Made by a program: the position numbers and the translations under genes
Source: Paragonimus westermani
Taxonomy: Eukaryota > Platyhelminthes > Trematoda > Plagiorchiida > Troglotrematidae
Length of the DNA stretch: 64,000 bases
Direction of reading: 5' to 3'
Assembly (NCBI GenBank): GCA_008508345.1
Contig: QNGE01001006.1
Span: 95,101-159,100 of the forward strand
Shown here: piece by piece, positions 1 through 11,817 of the stretch
How positions within the stretch are numbered: position 1 is the stretch's first letter
Layout of the letters: every line of letters begins with the position of its first letter
The notes under the pieces: model-generated
Database searches by the model: none
Told to the model about the DNA's origin: nothing
The model's input: the letters and a program-made list of their open reading frames with translations, nothing else

Positions 1-3000
1 CCACGTACGTATTTCAGTAAGAACGACAGTCCGGAGTAAAGTTCCACCACCAATAACTAACAGCTATGTGGTCTATGAGACCATGGACGATTCGGAAAAG
101 AACGCCAAGTATAAGATTGGCGTGCGCGATGCGTAAAGCTAATGCTAGCTAACAATAGCTTATGCTCAGCGTACAGTAGCAAAAGTCGCCCTCCATTATC
201 CGACTGTTGTGATGCCCTCCCAAACCTGCCACCTAAACCGGACTCGGCCTGGTCGATCTAGGTGCCCCATATTTACATCCAGAATGACGGGGAATTCCAA
301 ATGATCATATTCCCATAATGCAACGGGAATCCAGAATATTCCACATTTCCAGACTAGCTAACGCACTATCGGGAATTGATATACACAACAGTCTCTTTGA
401 AGTCGGTTTATAAACCTGTTATTTTGCAATGGTTGTAAGGGAAATTGAAACTGTTGTTAGCGTTCTTGCGTAGTTACAACGTGTGCTAATGAGACCAGAC
501 CTCTTGTTGAGTTTTCACATATTGCTACACATGGTGATTCTGTTCTGAATAATACTTAGTCCGAACGTGAATAAACATTTCAAATGTGTCCCGCTTTCAA
601 GTTAGCCAACTCGTACATCAATGTGTTCCTTCTTCACTACGAAATAAAGGCGGCTTCCATTCAAATGTTCACTACAGTTTTCATCACATGAAGTAAATAA
701 CGTTGATCACACAACAAATTGACATAGTCTAACACCAACTTCAAATAACTTGATGTCACTAAAACATGTATAAATTGGATCGTTGAACGTTTTATATGTT
801 ATACACATAAAGGATACCAACAAACATTAAAAACGCAAGTGCACGGAAAAGGATTCATTTCGGATGTGTAATAGTTATGAACTGCAATATCAGATTCAGA
901 ATAACTGTAAACTTAAACGTTGCAAAGAAGCATTTGCACTGTTTGCCGCCAGTTCCCTTAGGCAAAATTAATTGTGAGTTTCGAACAAATGGAACTTTAC
1001 GATGTTTAACAACTGGATGGTACGTTCAGACGGAACAACTTGGTTTCAGTGGGTAACTAAATAAGATAGAGATACAATAAATAGTTAATGTCTACCTGAT
1101 AGATGCATCATTGTGTCAAGGTGACACAATGATCAGAGTGGAAATATCATACACCCAATTATTACCATGTGGGTTATCATGGCGACCGTAATGATTATCA
1201 CCGAAAAGCGTAACATTTCAGTAGTTCTTCCTAATGTTATGTACCAACAATTGCAGCAGACAGTTCCGGATTTAAGCTGTCAGGTTGTAAAACAAGAATT
1301 TATGATCAAGATTACAGGGATAATGGCTCTAAAGAACTACAGAAGGAATGCGTAGTTCAGTCCAATATTCGCTTATTAGAAAGCCGATGTTCATCGGGAA
1401 TTGGTGAATTCAGTTTATGAGGAAACGCTAAACCTGAGCGTTGCCTCGTTAATACTCCCTGGAAGTATGTATATACAGGCTCGGTAAATAAATATAGATA
1501 TTCGTTTTTATGACTAATACGCTGGATTTAGTGTGGAGTCGGGGGGATAGTTGTCAGAATCGTTAACTCATGGGAAAACGGGATGGAATTCGAATCTCGA
1601 TGGCCTAAAGATATACATCATAAACGAGCTCTGGTAGTAAAAAATGTGCGAATTCAAAGCTTTTTTGCAGAAGGGGTGGGTTGAAATGTCGATGTGAGTG
1701 TGGATACTGAATTTGAATTCACCTGAACGAAGTCCACTGTAACAACGGCGAATTATACATTCCCATACTTGTTGAGCACTTATCATTAGTCACTTGGAAG
1801 GTACTATTTATACAGACGCGTGGGTCACTCCACGTGATGTAACGCTCCTGTAACAACACGTTCCAGCCAACCAGTTGGAACTAACGCGGATAGTAGTTAA
1901 AGTTACATGGTTGATGTCTGTGGGCGCAGCAGAGTGTACAGAGTGCACGAGCTTAGAAGTATGCATCGACCGGGACAGCTTAACGACCCAATTACAGTGT
2001 TTAAACCGTGCACTGTATTTCATTATACTCGGCAATGGTCTAGTCTTGATGATGTCTTTTCCCTCGACTTTCAAATACGTTATTGATTACCCATCAATGA
2101 TTGCTGAGTAGAACAACGTATGTAGTAACAAAATATTTTTGACTGTCCTCAGCTATACGTATGATCCTTAGGCGAATATACGGATCTTAGTGACGCTTGT
2201 AGGCCCATGAACTGTATGATTTAATGTCATGAATATAAAACATATATGATGATTTAATTCGCTGTGTGAAGATTACTGACTGATCACAGTTCGCCAACAC
2301 TGAAACAGACAGCAAATTTTTATCGTAACGCATTTTTCAGTTTTCTTAAAAAAATACCCATAAAAATATATTATCATATTGTCCAAAGTTTCGGTAGCAT
2401 GAACGGAACAAAGAAATACTGTAGTTTGTACACAGTCAGTTAAAATGCGTACAGTGTATCTGACATCATGTGCCCTATATGTTTCACGAGGCTGATAAGC
2501 CCCAATCATGTGACCACAGAAAACACTGCTTACAACATGTCAACATCTGTTTTCAGCAATCAAATTTGGCATGTTATTCCACCACATTTGATCACATTCC
2601 GAAGGTGTGCCGAGATATTTCGTCGTGAAATCTAAAACTTCCCCTGATTTACTTTGTCCACCTCACGTTAGTTATGGTAACACGCGTTACTATGAATTAA
2701 ACTGAATAAACCTTAACAATGATGACTGATTCAAGACACAAGTCACACGTGCAGCTTTGTATTACCATATAGCAATATAAAGCTTCATCATATAATGAAT
2801 AAGCAATCATCTTCGAAAATTCATGAATAAGTGACGAACTTACTTCAAAATTTTTATAGCTTTGACAAATACTAGTGACGTGCACACAGGAGTTAGAAAA
2901 CAAAATTCAGGATAACGAACTAGCGGCGAACACCTAATGGCGAATTTTATATAAAACACTCCTGCTGTGACCTTGAGAGTTGATGCAAATCACAAATTCA

Positions 3001-4540
3001 AACAATTTTAAGGTAACACAAGTCGTATGTTATTTATGTGGAAATTTCTAGTGTGTGTTCCCGATTTTCACTGGATTCGTGTAAGTCCAAGTTAGTTTGG
3101 GGAATATCTGTTTCATCAGTTAGCGTTTGTTAAATAACAATTGATTCAGGACGAAAGCGTCCATCACGAGTTTTTAAGGTATCTACGTATCTTAGTGTAG
3201 AGTCGTACTTGAGCTACTAAGGTGCGCATTTATTGAAACGCGTTTTAGAGAGATCATTGAAACTAGTTTAAGTAACATGTACAGGAAGATCATTTTAGGT
3301 CTATTTTGAGTGCTGAGGTCTCAGCGATCTGTTGGGATTTATGCTGGACACAGACCTGCATCTATGAGGCTTCCGTGTAGTAGTTTAACGAGTGAATGAC
3401 AAACTGGCCAATGATCCTATTCCAATCACCAAAACACTCCTAGTTACTTTGCACTTATTCTAACGTTGTGTTGGATAGGGTGTGGAGGAATTTTTGCGAG
3501 TTCAGCATCGGAATGTTATGGTCCGGCTGAATGGAAGAGGTTGAACAGCCAGGATTCAGTTCGACAATATAAACTGCAATGGACCTTTAGAACTTGTAGC
3601 GAAACGTTTGATAATCTGCTGTAGACAATAAAGCAGACGTTTGTCTGTTGCTATTGCAAACGAACCGCCGGGATGTGAGTGAAACTAAGGTGTCATCGCC
3701 AAGGCGGCTTTCAGTGTCCGGCCTCGTTGAGTGCACTAGTTTCACAAGTCACTTGGCAAAACAGTGATATTATGTAGGCCACTTAGCCCGATTAGCTTCG
3801 GTATCACCAAAAGTCTCCAGTCGCCGACTGTGGGTGTCACGATTGCCCCGGCCTTAGAGGTGAAACCACTTACATTAGTCAAATTCTTGGCGAGGAGTTT
3901 TATTTCTCTACGTCCAGTGATCGTCGACAAAGAGTTATGGGTGTGGCAGACAACTAGTTGGGATCTCTGGCACGTGACCTAGACTTTTAAGTCTGTGAGG
4001 CTTCAAGGAATGAACAAGACAGTTTGTTTGACAATCACCATCAAATATCAGTCTCTTAACTTTTCCGCCGCTTATCAGTTGATGTCACTCTATGCCAGCC
4101 ATCAAACACAGACATCACTCGTCACATACCTGAAGGGAACGACTGCATGATGTTGTACGCCAAACGACACATGCACTTAGTGATTACTTATTGCTAAGTC
4201 TTGGTTGGTAGGCAGACAGTCCGGAGGAGGATGCCTCTGGTGTGCAGATAACTTTGAACCGTATCAACCGCCAAGGGTTATTTTTCCACTAGCTTGCGTC
4301 GCTCATACTGCGCTCACCGCCTAGACAGATACAGCACGAGAAGCCACCAGCGCCTCCCTCGAGTCAAAAGTTGTGACAACTATCCACGCCCATCGAAGTT
4401 TACCTGCATGCAGTGAATCTGGCTTCCTATGCACAATGTGTTCACCATTTTGTTGCGATATCACTCTGGAATTCTCCACCTTGCTCAACACAAAGCTTTA
4501 GTCAGATTCTCATGACACTTCAAGAAGTCCTGTTCTACGT
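1..4540. other. Non-coding or unrecognised left end
   Basis: AT-rich sequence with only short ORFs on both strands. I see no splice-flanked exon, RNA gene or repeat that recurs in the window. Confidence 0.6.
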
Positions 4541-4542
4541 CC

Positions 4543-4764
4543 ATGTCCTACCGTGCAACCAAGTTCGTCTGTTCATGGAAAACGGTGGATGTTCTTCTGG
4601 AGTGTTTGGGCTCAGTATCAGTAGAAACCGAGCAGACGAATGGCTTCTTATGTACACCGTTTGATTTAATGTGCCTCCTGACCACTGCACAAGCGGAAAT
4701 TTATTCATGTGACTTTGCTTTAACAGCAGAGCTCATCTACGGAACAGTACTAGTAGGTAGCTAA
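4543..4764 (+). pseudogene. Possible Ty3/gypsy integrase C-terminal remnant
   Basis: The frame ends AQAEIYSCDFALTAELIYGT before a stop. This resembles the conserved end of the gypsy integrase region in CsRn1-like elements, where a K-x-D-[IL]-x-C-T-x-AEL-[VI]-YG-[ST]-x-L pattern follows the catalytic core. The preceding LMCLLTT could correspond to the LPLVLLGLRT stretch. No upstream DDE core or zinc-binding domain can be read in this frame, so it would be a short decayed piece. The match rests on about 20 residues. Confidence 0.35.
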
Positions 4765-4769
4765 AAAGC

Positions 4770-7700
4770 TGCATTTTTGCGTGATGGTATTAGCCTGCAT
4801 CATTTTAAATTTTTTTAGTGTGTTTTTGCATTTACTTCATTGCATTAGTGTTGGGTTGTGACAGTAATAATGTTACACGGGATGTCAAGCACAGTTTTAT
4901 GTATGGTAGCCATGAAATTATGCTAAAGTACAGCCATCGTGGTCAACTTACTCCAATTCTCATGCTGTCCAACGATCTGTGATAACATAAATTGTTGAGA
5001 TCAAGTCACTTACTAAACCTTTGATAGCATCGGTGGCTTTAGTCATTGCAGAAATCTATCCTATTACTCCGATAAATCAATCGCTTCAATTACGTGAGTT
5101 AAAAAAAGTGAAACTTCCCAATGTATGTATTCAGGAAGGAAGTCTTATCACTCACTATTGGACAATTTTTTCATAACAACATCGTTGAAACAACTCGTGA
5201 AGGACTGAGTTCTGTGGTGACAATGTTTATTTGTCATTGATTACGTTCAAGCTCCGATTGTCATCCATACCGTTTTGTTACAAACCTCTACGTACGCTTA
5301 TCACTTTGTTAGAAAGGATGGAAAATCTGACAGTTGCCTGAAGATCTGAAGAAAGACATGGCTAACTGGGTTTTGTTTGACGTCTTCTTCGTCCACTTTG
5401 ATGAGATAGCTCGTAAAAATTGTTTTATATTTTTGGGATGACTATTAGGCATACACAGAACCGCATCCCAACCAGTCAGTCAAGTTATAAATACGACATT
5501 AAAAATTGTTGAGCGGGCCGTTTAAAAACGGCCATGGGGTCATGAAACATGGCGTACGCTACTCTAGTTCGAATGTTTGATCCTGTTTTCCTTAAGCTTC
5601 GACAAACTTGCAGGGACTCAATTCTTATGCGTCTTTTTTTTTTGTGAAGTCGTCGTAATTCGCAATTGTAACGGCTGATAACGGTCGACGAGGAAAACAG
5701 AAGAAGTCTTACGTCCCTTGTCTGATGGTTTTGCTTAGGCAAGCATTCTTATAGGAATGTTGATCACAAAAACGGTCTTCCACGTGGGATCGGTTGCGCT
5801 TGGATCTGCGGAACTGGGGTTAACATATCATGGTGGACTATCACTTGTGAAACAAAACTCATGTTAGTTATCGGTGGTTAGAAAATAAAGCTTACAGCCT
5901 ACAAGTATGCGGTTTGCTTCCTTTCCAGCTTGTTTCGCAACTCCAGTCAAATTTACATTTCTCTTTTGAAAGCACTTACATTGAACATGCTGAAGTTTGG
6001 AACTGAAAACAGTAGCGATAGAAGATATCAGTAGGCACATGTTAAATATCTTTGATAGGTGTTCCGGAATTTAGTTCAACAAAAAATTATTGCCATGTCA
6101 TTTGGATAAGCGTTTCAACCAACGCACACCGAAGGGAAACAACAGACTCGAGTTTCTCATCCATACCAGAAACCCACAAAGGATGCAGTTATAACTGGAC
6201 GAAAAGTTTCATCTACCTGATTAGATCATATTTCAATGGTGAATTGGATATTAAATTTCTCAGGTTAAATGGTTGATGAGAACTTCAACTTACACTGATT
6301 TAACGAATGAAAGCTTCAACAAAAAGCGCTTACCAAGTTACTAAAATAATTCTGGCTGAAACTTATAAAAAGTGCTAAGATATTCAGCTATAAATGGACA
6401 CATCAGTCGGTGCAGATCGAAACAAATTTTCTTGCACTTTATTGTTACATCAAACAATTTTGGACGATTTCCGTCAAGGGTAGTTGCTTGCTTTTCTAAT
6501 GTAAGATCTGACACTGAAATCTTGTCAACGAAGAATAACTACCTCAAGGAATGACCCTCCGTGTCCGTTGCTCACTCAAAGTCTGGTAAGTCGGAAGTCG
6601 ATGTTGTGCAATCTTAGGTATAGAAGACAAAAAGATACAGAAAAGGTGCAATCAAGAATATCCCAGGGGTGAAAGCACAGGTCTATTTGTTGAAGGTAAC
6701 AAATATGATTACATTTCATTTGGTTGTGAAGTAACATGCAGACCAGCTGCTTCCGCTCGGACTGTCCGTGACATTTGTGGACCGAATCTGAGGCAATGTG
6801 GAAGCATCGGGGAACAACGTTCTTCCGAAATAAGGGTTCCAGCAAAAGTCAGGTAATAGGAAACAGTATGAACAAGCATGAGCCAAAGGCCCAGTAAGTC
6901 ATGCACACGACTTACGCAAACTTGAACCAAAACGGTACCGACAACACAGCGGCATGCCCCATTACACAGTTCAAGGTCAACTCGTGCGCGCTCGCTGGTT
7001 TCGGTTGCTTGTTATGGGAGGGTTTTTTCTTTTTGCCATCCAGAAAAGGAAAAAAGATCAGTACTGAGAGTTTAAATTAATGAAAAATCTATCAATTTCT
7101 GTAAATCGGTCATTCTCATTGAATACTTCGTTTTTCAGTATTCCACTTCATATCTCATTATTGGCCGTCCATAAGAGCTTGGAGCAAATGCTGTGCTGTT
7201 CCGGTAAGATTCATTGCTTCACAAATGCACAATATTTCGGTTACACAACTCGGCCTACATCGGCATCGTATATCGTGCAAACTTAATCTTTGATCAACGT
7301 GTGTTTGTTCCCTGATAGTTATCAGGAATACAACGAACCCTTGACTTGTATCCTGATTGTAAGTCCCGAAGTTTCTAGCTGTAGACTAATATTAGGCCTT
7401 TTGACGGATCAAATACAAAAGAACGCAACAATCTGCATACCACCAGTATTTTCGTTCTGGTCTTTTACATAAGTATTTATTACGTCGAATTGTGGCTGAC
7501 GATTTATTTCTTCTTTCCTTGTTTCCTGAATAAATAGTGACGGTTAACAGTAACCCTATGTGCACCTTCAATTCTTTGTTCGACTGGCTTTTTTATGGCT
7601 TCTAGTCCAATGCAAAAGCTTCTAATTCTCTACAAACAATAATCCCGGAAGTTTACAGTTAGAAAATGAAATTCACAGCTTACTAATAGAGGAATTTCCC

Positions 7701-8338
7701 CTTATACTGCTCAATTAATGAATGACAACATATTCCAAGAGGTGGCCCACACGAAAGTTGAGTTTGACAACCGTGAACCAGAACCTTCTCGTAAATCCTG
7801 TTTGCGGTATCTTTTCCCTAGATTGTTTGATATCGCTCTGTTCGAAAACTGTATTGTTTTCGTGAACTTTCATTTTTCTGGTAATATTTGACCAGTAGCC
7901 AGTCGTTTTCATTATGTGAAACGTAACAGTTTGCAACGAACTTGAGCTGTAAAACCTTTGAGTGAACGTTCTCACTGCAAAAAATGCAATCTGTTGTAGA
8001 ACAGAATGCACACGGTCCCCACAAAACAATGCGATTATTAGGCCACACTGTTGCACCATTGGAGACCATCAGATTTAACAGAAGAATTTGCGTTCTTGAA
8101 AATAGATTCTTTTCTGTTACTACATTCAGTTTAAACATTCGGACGAAAACAGGCAGTCAATCGCGCAATGGATTGAAGGTGTATATCAACAATTGCAGCA
8201 CTATGCAGCTAAGCTCTAGGAGTTCTGTGAACGTCCCATCCACATGGCTGCCAAAACTACGATGGTGCTGTAAACTAATCCATGAGCATATACATCAAAC
8301 CCACATTTCGTAAATGTTTCATCACAAAACGGGGTTAA
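4770..8338. other. Unrecognised intergenic sequence
   Basis: No coding or repeat feature that I can support. The overlapping minus-strand ORFs at 7715-8138 have no recognisable motif. Confidence 0.55.
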
Positions 8339-8649
8339 TGTTGCATAACAGGCAATTTCGTTGTGAGTAGTATACTACTCACAAGTAGTGTATTACCCAA
8401 AGGCGACATTCAGGAACAAAAGGACAAGCCCCGCACACGACGGACAAGAAGAGACTATCGGAACAGTGTGTACATGCTGTGTGAGAACGTTCACCAAGGC
8501 GAATGACAACGCACTGTCACCCAATGTATGTTAATGCATGTCTGTCGTGCAAATGAGTGTACGCGTTTGTGGTTTAGTTTTTGACGACCTGTACGGAAGT
8601 TTGCGCAATAAACCAACCTGCTGGCCAAGCGTATTTTGCGGACACAACA
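8339..8649 (+). mobile_element. Solo LTR, copy 1 (311 bp)
   Basis: It starts TGTTG and ends CAACA, the inverted ends expected of a retrovirus-like LTR. A second copy at 45688-46000 has the same ends and about 89-90% identity in my hand alignment, and similarity stops exactly at those ends. Flanking pentamers are GTTAA and GTTAC, a possible 5-bp target duplication with one change. An AATAAA at about 8607-8613 suits the R region and sets the plus orientation. A perfect 24-bp palindrome occupies 8361-8384. No internal gag/pol sequence adjoins it, so it is a solo LTR. Its association with the gypsy coding remnants here is not proven. Confidence 0.75.
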
Positions 8650-10176
8650 GTTACATCATCAATGGGTGGAATCTGGTGGAGTTTGAAAAAATCCCGCTCG
8701 TACATGCCATACCTTTGATATTTGAGCAAAACCTTGATTGTTTGATTCTCACTACCTTCTATCTTTGGTTCCAATTCTGACTGGATCCTCTCCATTGCTT
8801 TTCATCGTTTGACCCGAAGTCGGAATAATCAATCAACGCAGCTAGTACACAATTAACACGGAGGCTGACTTGCCACCTTCTTTCGTTGTCAAACACTTAT
8901 CGAAATTACGACTGCTGGGTGCTTATCCTCTTACTGCGTCATTCACCTTTTAATTTCTCAGATCCCATTCATTTGCTGTGGTGGCTGTCAATTTTGTTCT
9001 AACTGCTCTATTCACCTGTGTCGGTAATTGAAAGTGAACATGCTTACATTTCTTCACATCCAGCTCACAATAGGGTTCAATAATTCGAACGTAAGCTAGA
9101 ATATATGGAGTGAATCTTTAGTGTCGATTCACTATTCGAGAAGAAAGTAACGGTAAAACAAACATTCGATGAAATACGGTACACAATTATATTGAGATGA
9201 GGCGTCTGTTGGTAGGCTGCGGAAACTCACAGACAACAACGAACTATACCGATTATGTTCAGAATTGTAAAAAAAGCGGGTAGCTCTAAGTAGAAGGGGG
9301 AGGGACGCGGACAAGTTCCAGCTACGCATATTACAGGAACGGTGGGCTGATATGTGCTTCGTTGACGGCTCTGTTACTCAGTGTGAGTATCGCGTTGGTT
9401 CGTGTGTGAATGTCACACGTGCGTGTGATTGTGGGGTCACATTAATGCAGATAACCGGAAACGATGATTGTGCAGGTGGTTATTTGTTTGGGTGGGTGCG
9501 ATTGAGTGGCAGGGCAAGCTGGTTAAACAAGTGGTTATTCGAAATCACTGGTGGTACACAAGCCCCCAACCTAAGTTAGGTGCACAACAACGTGCCGAAC
9601 ATGTTGGCTAACAGTAACATAAGTTAACAAAGATTCACAAGTACCATATCGATCTCTGTATGACTGATATTCGGAAGTGTTTCTGAGGGTTGAGTTCTGT
9701 CGTGTGCTTTAGGCTGTTTGCTGTGGTGTGCAACAGTCTGACGACGTCGAGTTACACCAAATGTGCTGTGCTGCTTTCGAATGGTGAGTTGCTGTTAATC
9801 ACCCTCAGCCAGCGAACGTAGTTTTAAACGGAGAAGGAATTCAGATGTATCTGCCGATGGGGTAAACTGGCCCGGGAATTTTTAGGCTGTACCAAACACA
9901 AGTCTGGATGGAGAGCTATCGATACACTGTCGTGCTGCCAAACAAATTTATAGAAGAAAGAAAGGGGAATAAACTCTTCACTGTTTTGAATAGTCGTGTG
10001 TCTCCAGAACAATTTAAAGATGATAATGCATTTACTCAACTAAGCCTAAGCAAACGGATGAAAAATAGTGTTTTTGGTTTCTTGACAAGGCAACTTATGA
10101 ACGTTTTCAGGAATTGTGCTTCGATCTTCTGATTGTGATTTCTGATGAGTAGTCGAAGATTCAGATTGTTTTCACG
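8650..10176. other. Unrecognised intergenic sequence
   Basis: Contains a GT-rich stretch near 9370-9500 (many TGTG runs). No gene seen. Confidence 0.55.
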
Positions 10177-10737
10177 TTGACCATCACTCACATTTGATCG
10201 CAACCTTCGCATTCGGGTAGACTTGTCAGCCAGCCTCTTTCGAAAAGAAGCACTAGACTCGAGTTTCACTCTCATTGCGAAGACTGCCAACAACTGTGTG
10301 CGATGCTCAACTTGAAAGTAAACCAAATCCCCGACTACTCACCAGTTATCTAAAATATCGCCTTGCAGGTTTATTGAGATCAGTGATCTCGACCTGTCTT
10401 GGAAGTCTTAATCGCGGGTTATCGATTGGAGTTCACAGGACAGTTACTGTGTCTGCTTTCGAGACAATCGGGCAACCTGATCATTGCTCACAAGCGAGAG
10501 TGGTTGAGCGTTCAGATTTGATGATTCGGTCTTGCTTAACGTGAGGTCAATGGCGCAGTGGTCAACGCGGTTGCCTTTTGATTCGAAAGGCTGGAGTTCA
10601 GATCGCGGCCATGGCAAGGATATGTACTACTGACGAGCTTTAATGAGAACGGAACTCGAGTCTAGTGCTCCTTTTCGAAAGACACCGGCTGGCTGGAAAT
10701 TCTCTCTGAATGCGAAGGCTGTGATTGTGATTTGTTG
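10177..10737 (+). mobile_element. Inverted-repeat element with tRNA-like core, copy 1
   Basis: A left arm (10177-10276, beginning TTGACCATCACTC) is inverted and repeated as a right arm (about 10643-10737, containing CCGGCTGGCTGGAAATTCTC). Between them lie a conserved body (GATCTCGACCTGTCTTGGAA) and a tRNA-like Pol III promoter. The second copy at 36654-37113 shares arms, body and core in opposite orientation. The right tip is degraded relative to copy 2. It is non-autonomous, with no ORF to move it. I do not recognise a named family. Confidence 0.7.
10541..10620 (+). repeat. tRNA-like segment (SINE-type Pol III promoter), copy 1
   Basis: TGGCGCAGTGG fits the A-box pattern TRGCNNAGYNGG, and GAGTTCAGATC about 40 bases later approximates the B box GGTTCRANTCC. 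This is not a functional tRNA: no complete cloverleaf or anticodon arm could be assigned. Confidence 0.6.
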
Positions 10738-11640
10738 GAGGAAGTGTCGGTATACCACAAAGAGAACGACATCTTTTCAAAAGTACGTGTGCATCAGCAT
10801 CAACTGTAGTGCCCCTCATAGGTACAGCTTTTGACCATCTTGTAAAACTATTCACACAGTTTGTAATGTGCTCATAATCCCGAGATGGTAGCAATGGATC
10901 AGCAAGATCGATCTGACTGTGGTTGAGTCATGCATCTGGTCAGATAAGTGTGCTGACTGACGTGGGTCTCTGCTAGACGACATGTGTGTACAACTGATAT
11001 CAAGTGTGGATAAGGCATTTGCTGCAACATTGAGTACGCGAGAGTTGAGACATATTTCGGTGTAAAACTGTCAAGTATGAAATAAGTTAGGAATTTCTTG
11101 GGCTGGAGATTTTGTGGAGTTTTTGAAAACTATATAAGTCGTAGCCTCCTGTCGTATTGTTGAAACTATCTACAAGAAGCATGTTTGTGTGCCTCGGTAA
11201 GCTATATTTTCTTTGAAAAGAAAGCAGATAGTTGGAGGATCACATAAAATACTGTTGAAAGTGTGATGGAAATCTCGATTCACCGATTATCCAAACTCCG
11301 ACACAACAGATGATCTGACAAACGGCCAATCCAAATATCGCGTTAATGATACAACATCAGGATTGGACGAACGGTCTTAGTGTTGTGCCTTCCGTTATTC
11401 GTCAATTCATCTGTTCCGTATCCCACCAATTAACATACACTTTATGGTGTTGCATGTGCTAATGAGATCAGCCAATGACAGGCTGTGATTTCTCTAATAC
11501 TGTTGTACATCAATAAATTCGGTGTCTCAATCCATGAATAACAATTGCTTACTGCTGCCAGTACCAGGTCTTCGCCTTATTACTTGCGTGGGAAGTTTCA
11601 GTTCAAGTACGATTTCTAAGGCTATTCGAAGTCCCTAATT
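10738..11640. other. Unrecognised sequence upstream of the gag remnant
   Basis: An AATAAA near 11512 and a GTGCTAATGAGATCAGCCAA stretch near 11457 could be LTR or leader sequence of the element that carried the gag remnant. No LTR ends or primer-binding site were identified. Confidence 0.4.
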
Positions 11641-11817
11641 ATGAGCATCACAAACTGGCGTCGCGGAATGGAACTGCCTGCAACTGAACAATTAAATCTT
11701 CATGCCGGTGTGAGTGAAATTGAGGAATGGGTGGAACGATTTGAACTGTGGTGCAGCATTCGGTGCCTCAAGCTGACGCAGCTTGTTAGATCCACATACG
11801 GTGGTGTCAATTATTAA
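11641..11817 (+). pseudogene. Ty3/gypsy gag N-terminal remnant (58 codons)
   Basis: ATG at 11641 opens a 58-codon frame ending TAA at 11815-11817. It contains the string GVSEIEEWVERFELWCSIR. The I-E-[ED]-W-x-ERFEL motif near the N-terminus is characteristic of capsid (Gag) proteins of CsRn1/Kabuki-like gypsy elements, which are usually several hundred residues long. Translation stops soon after the motif, and I could not pick up the rest of the capsid downstream, so this is a truncated relic. It lies on the opposite strand from the pol remnant at 15.4-16.4 kb and probably comes from a different insertion. Confidence 0.6.

Noticed and set aside
10541..10620. Genuine tRNA gene
   Set aside because: The A and B boxes are tRNA-like, but no full cloverleaf or anticodon arm fits, and the segment recurs as part of a larger repeat.
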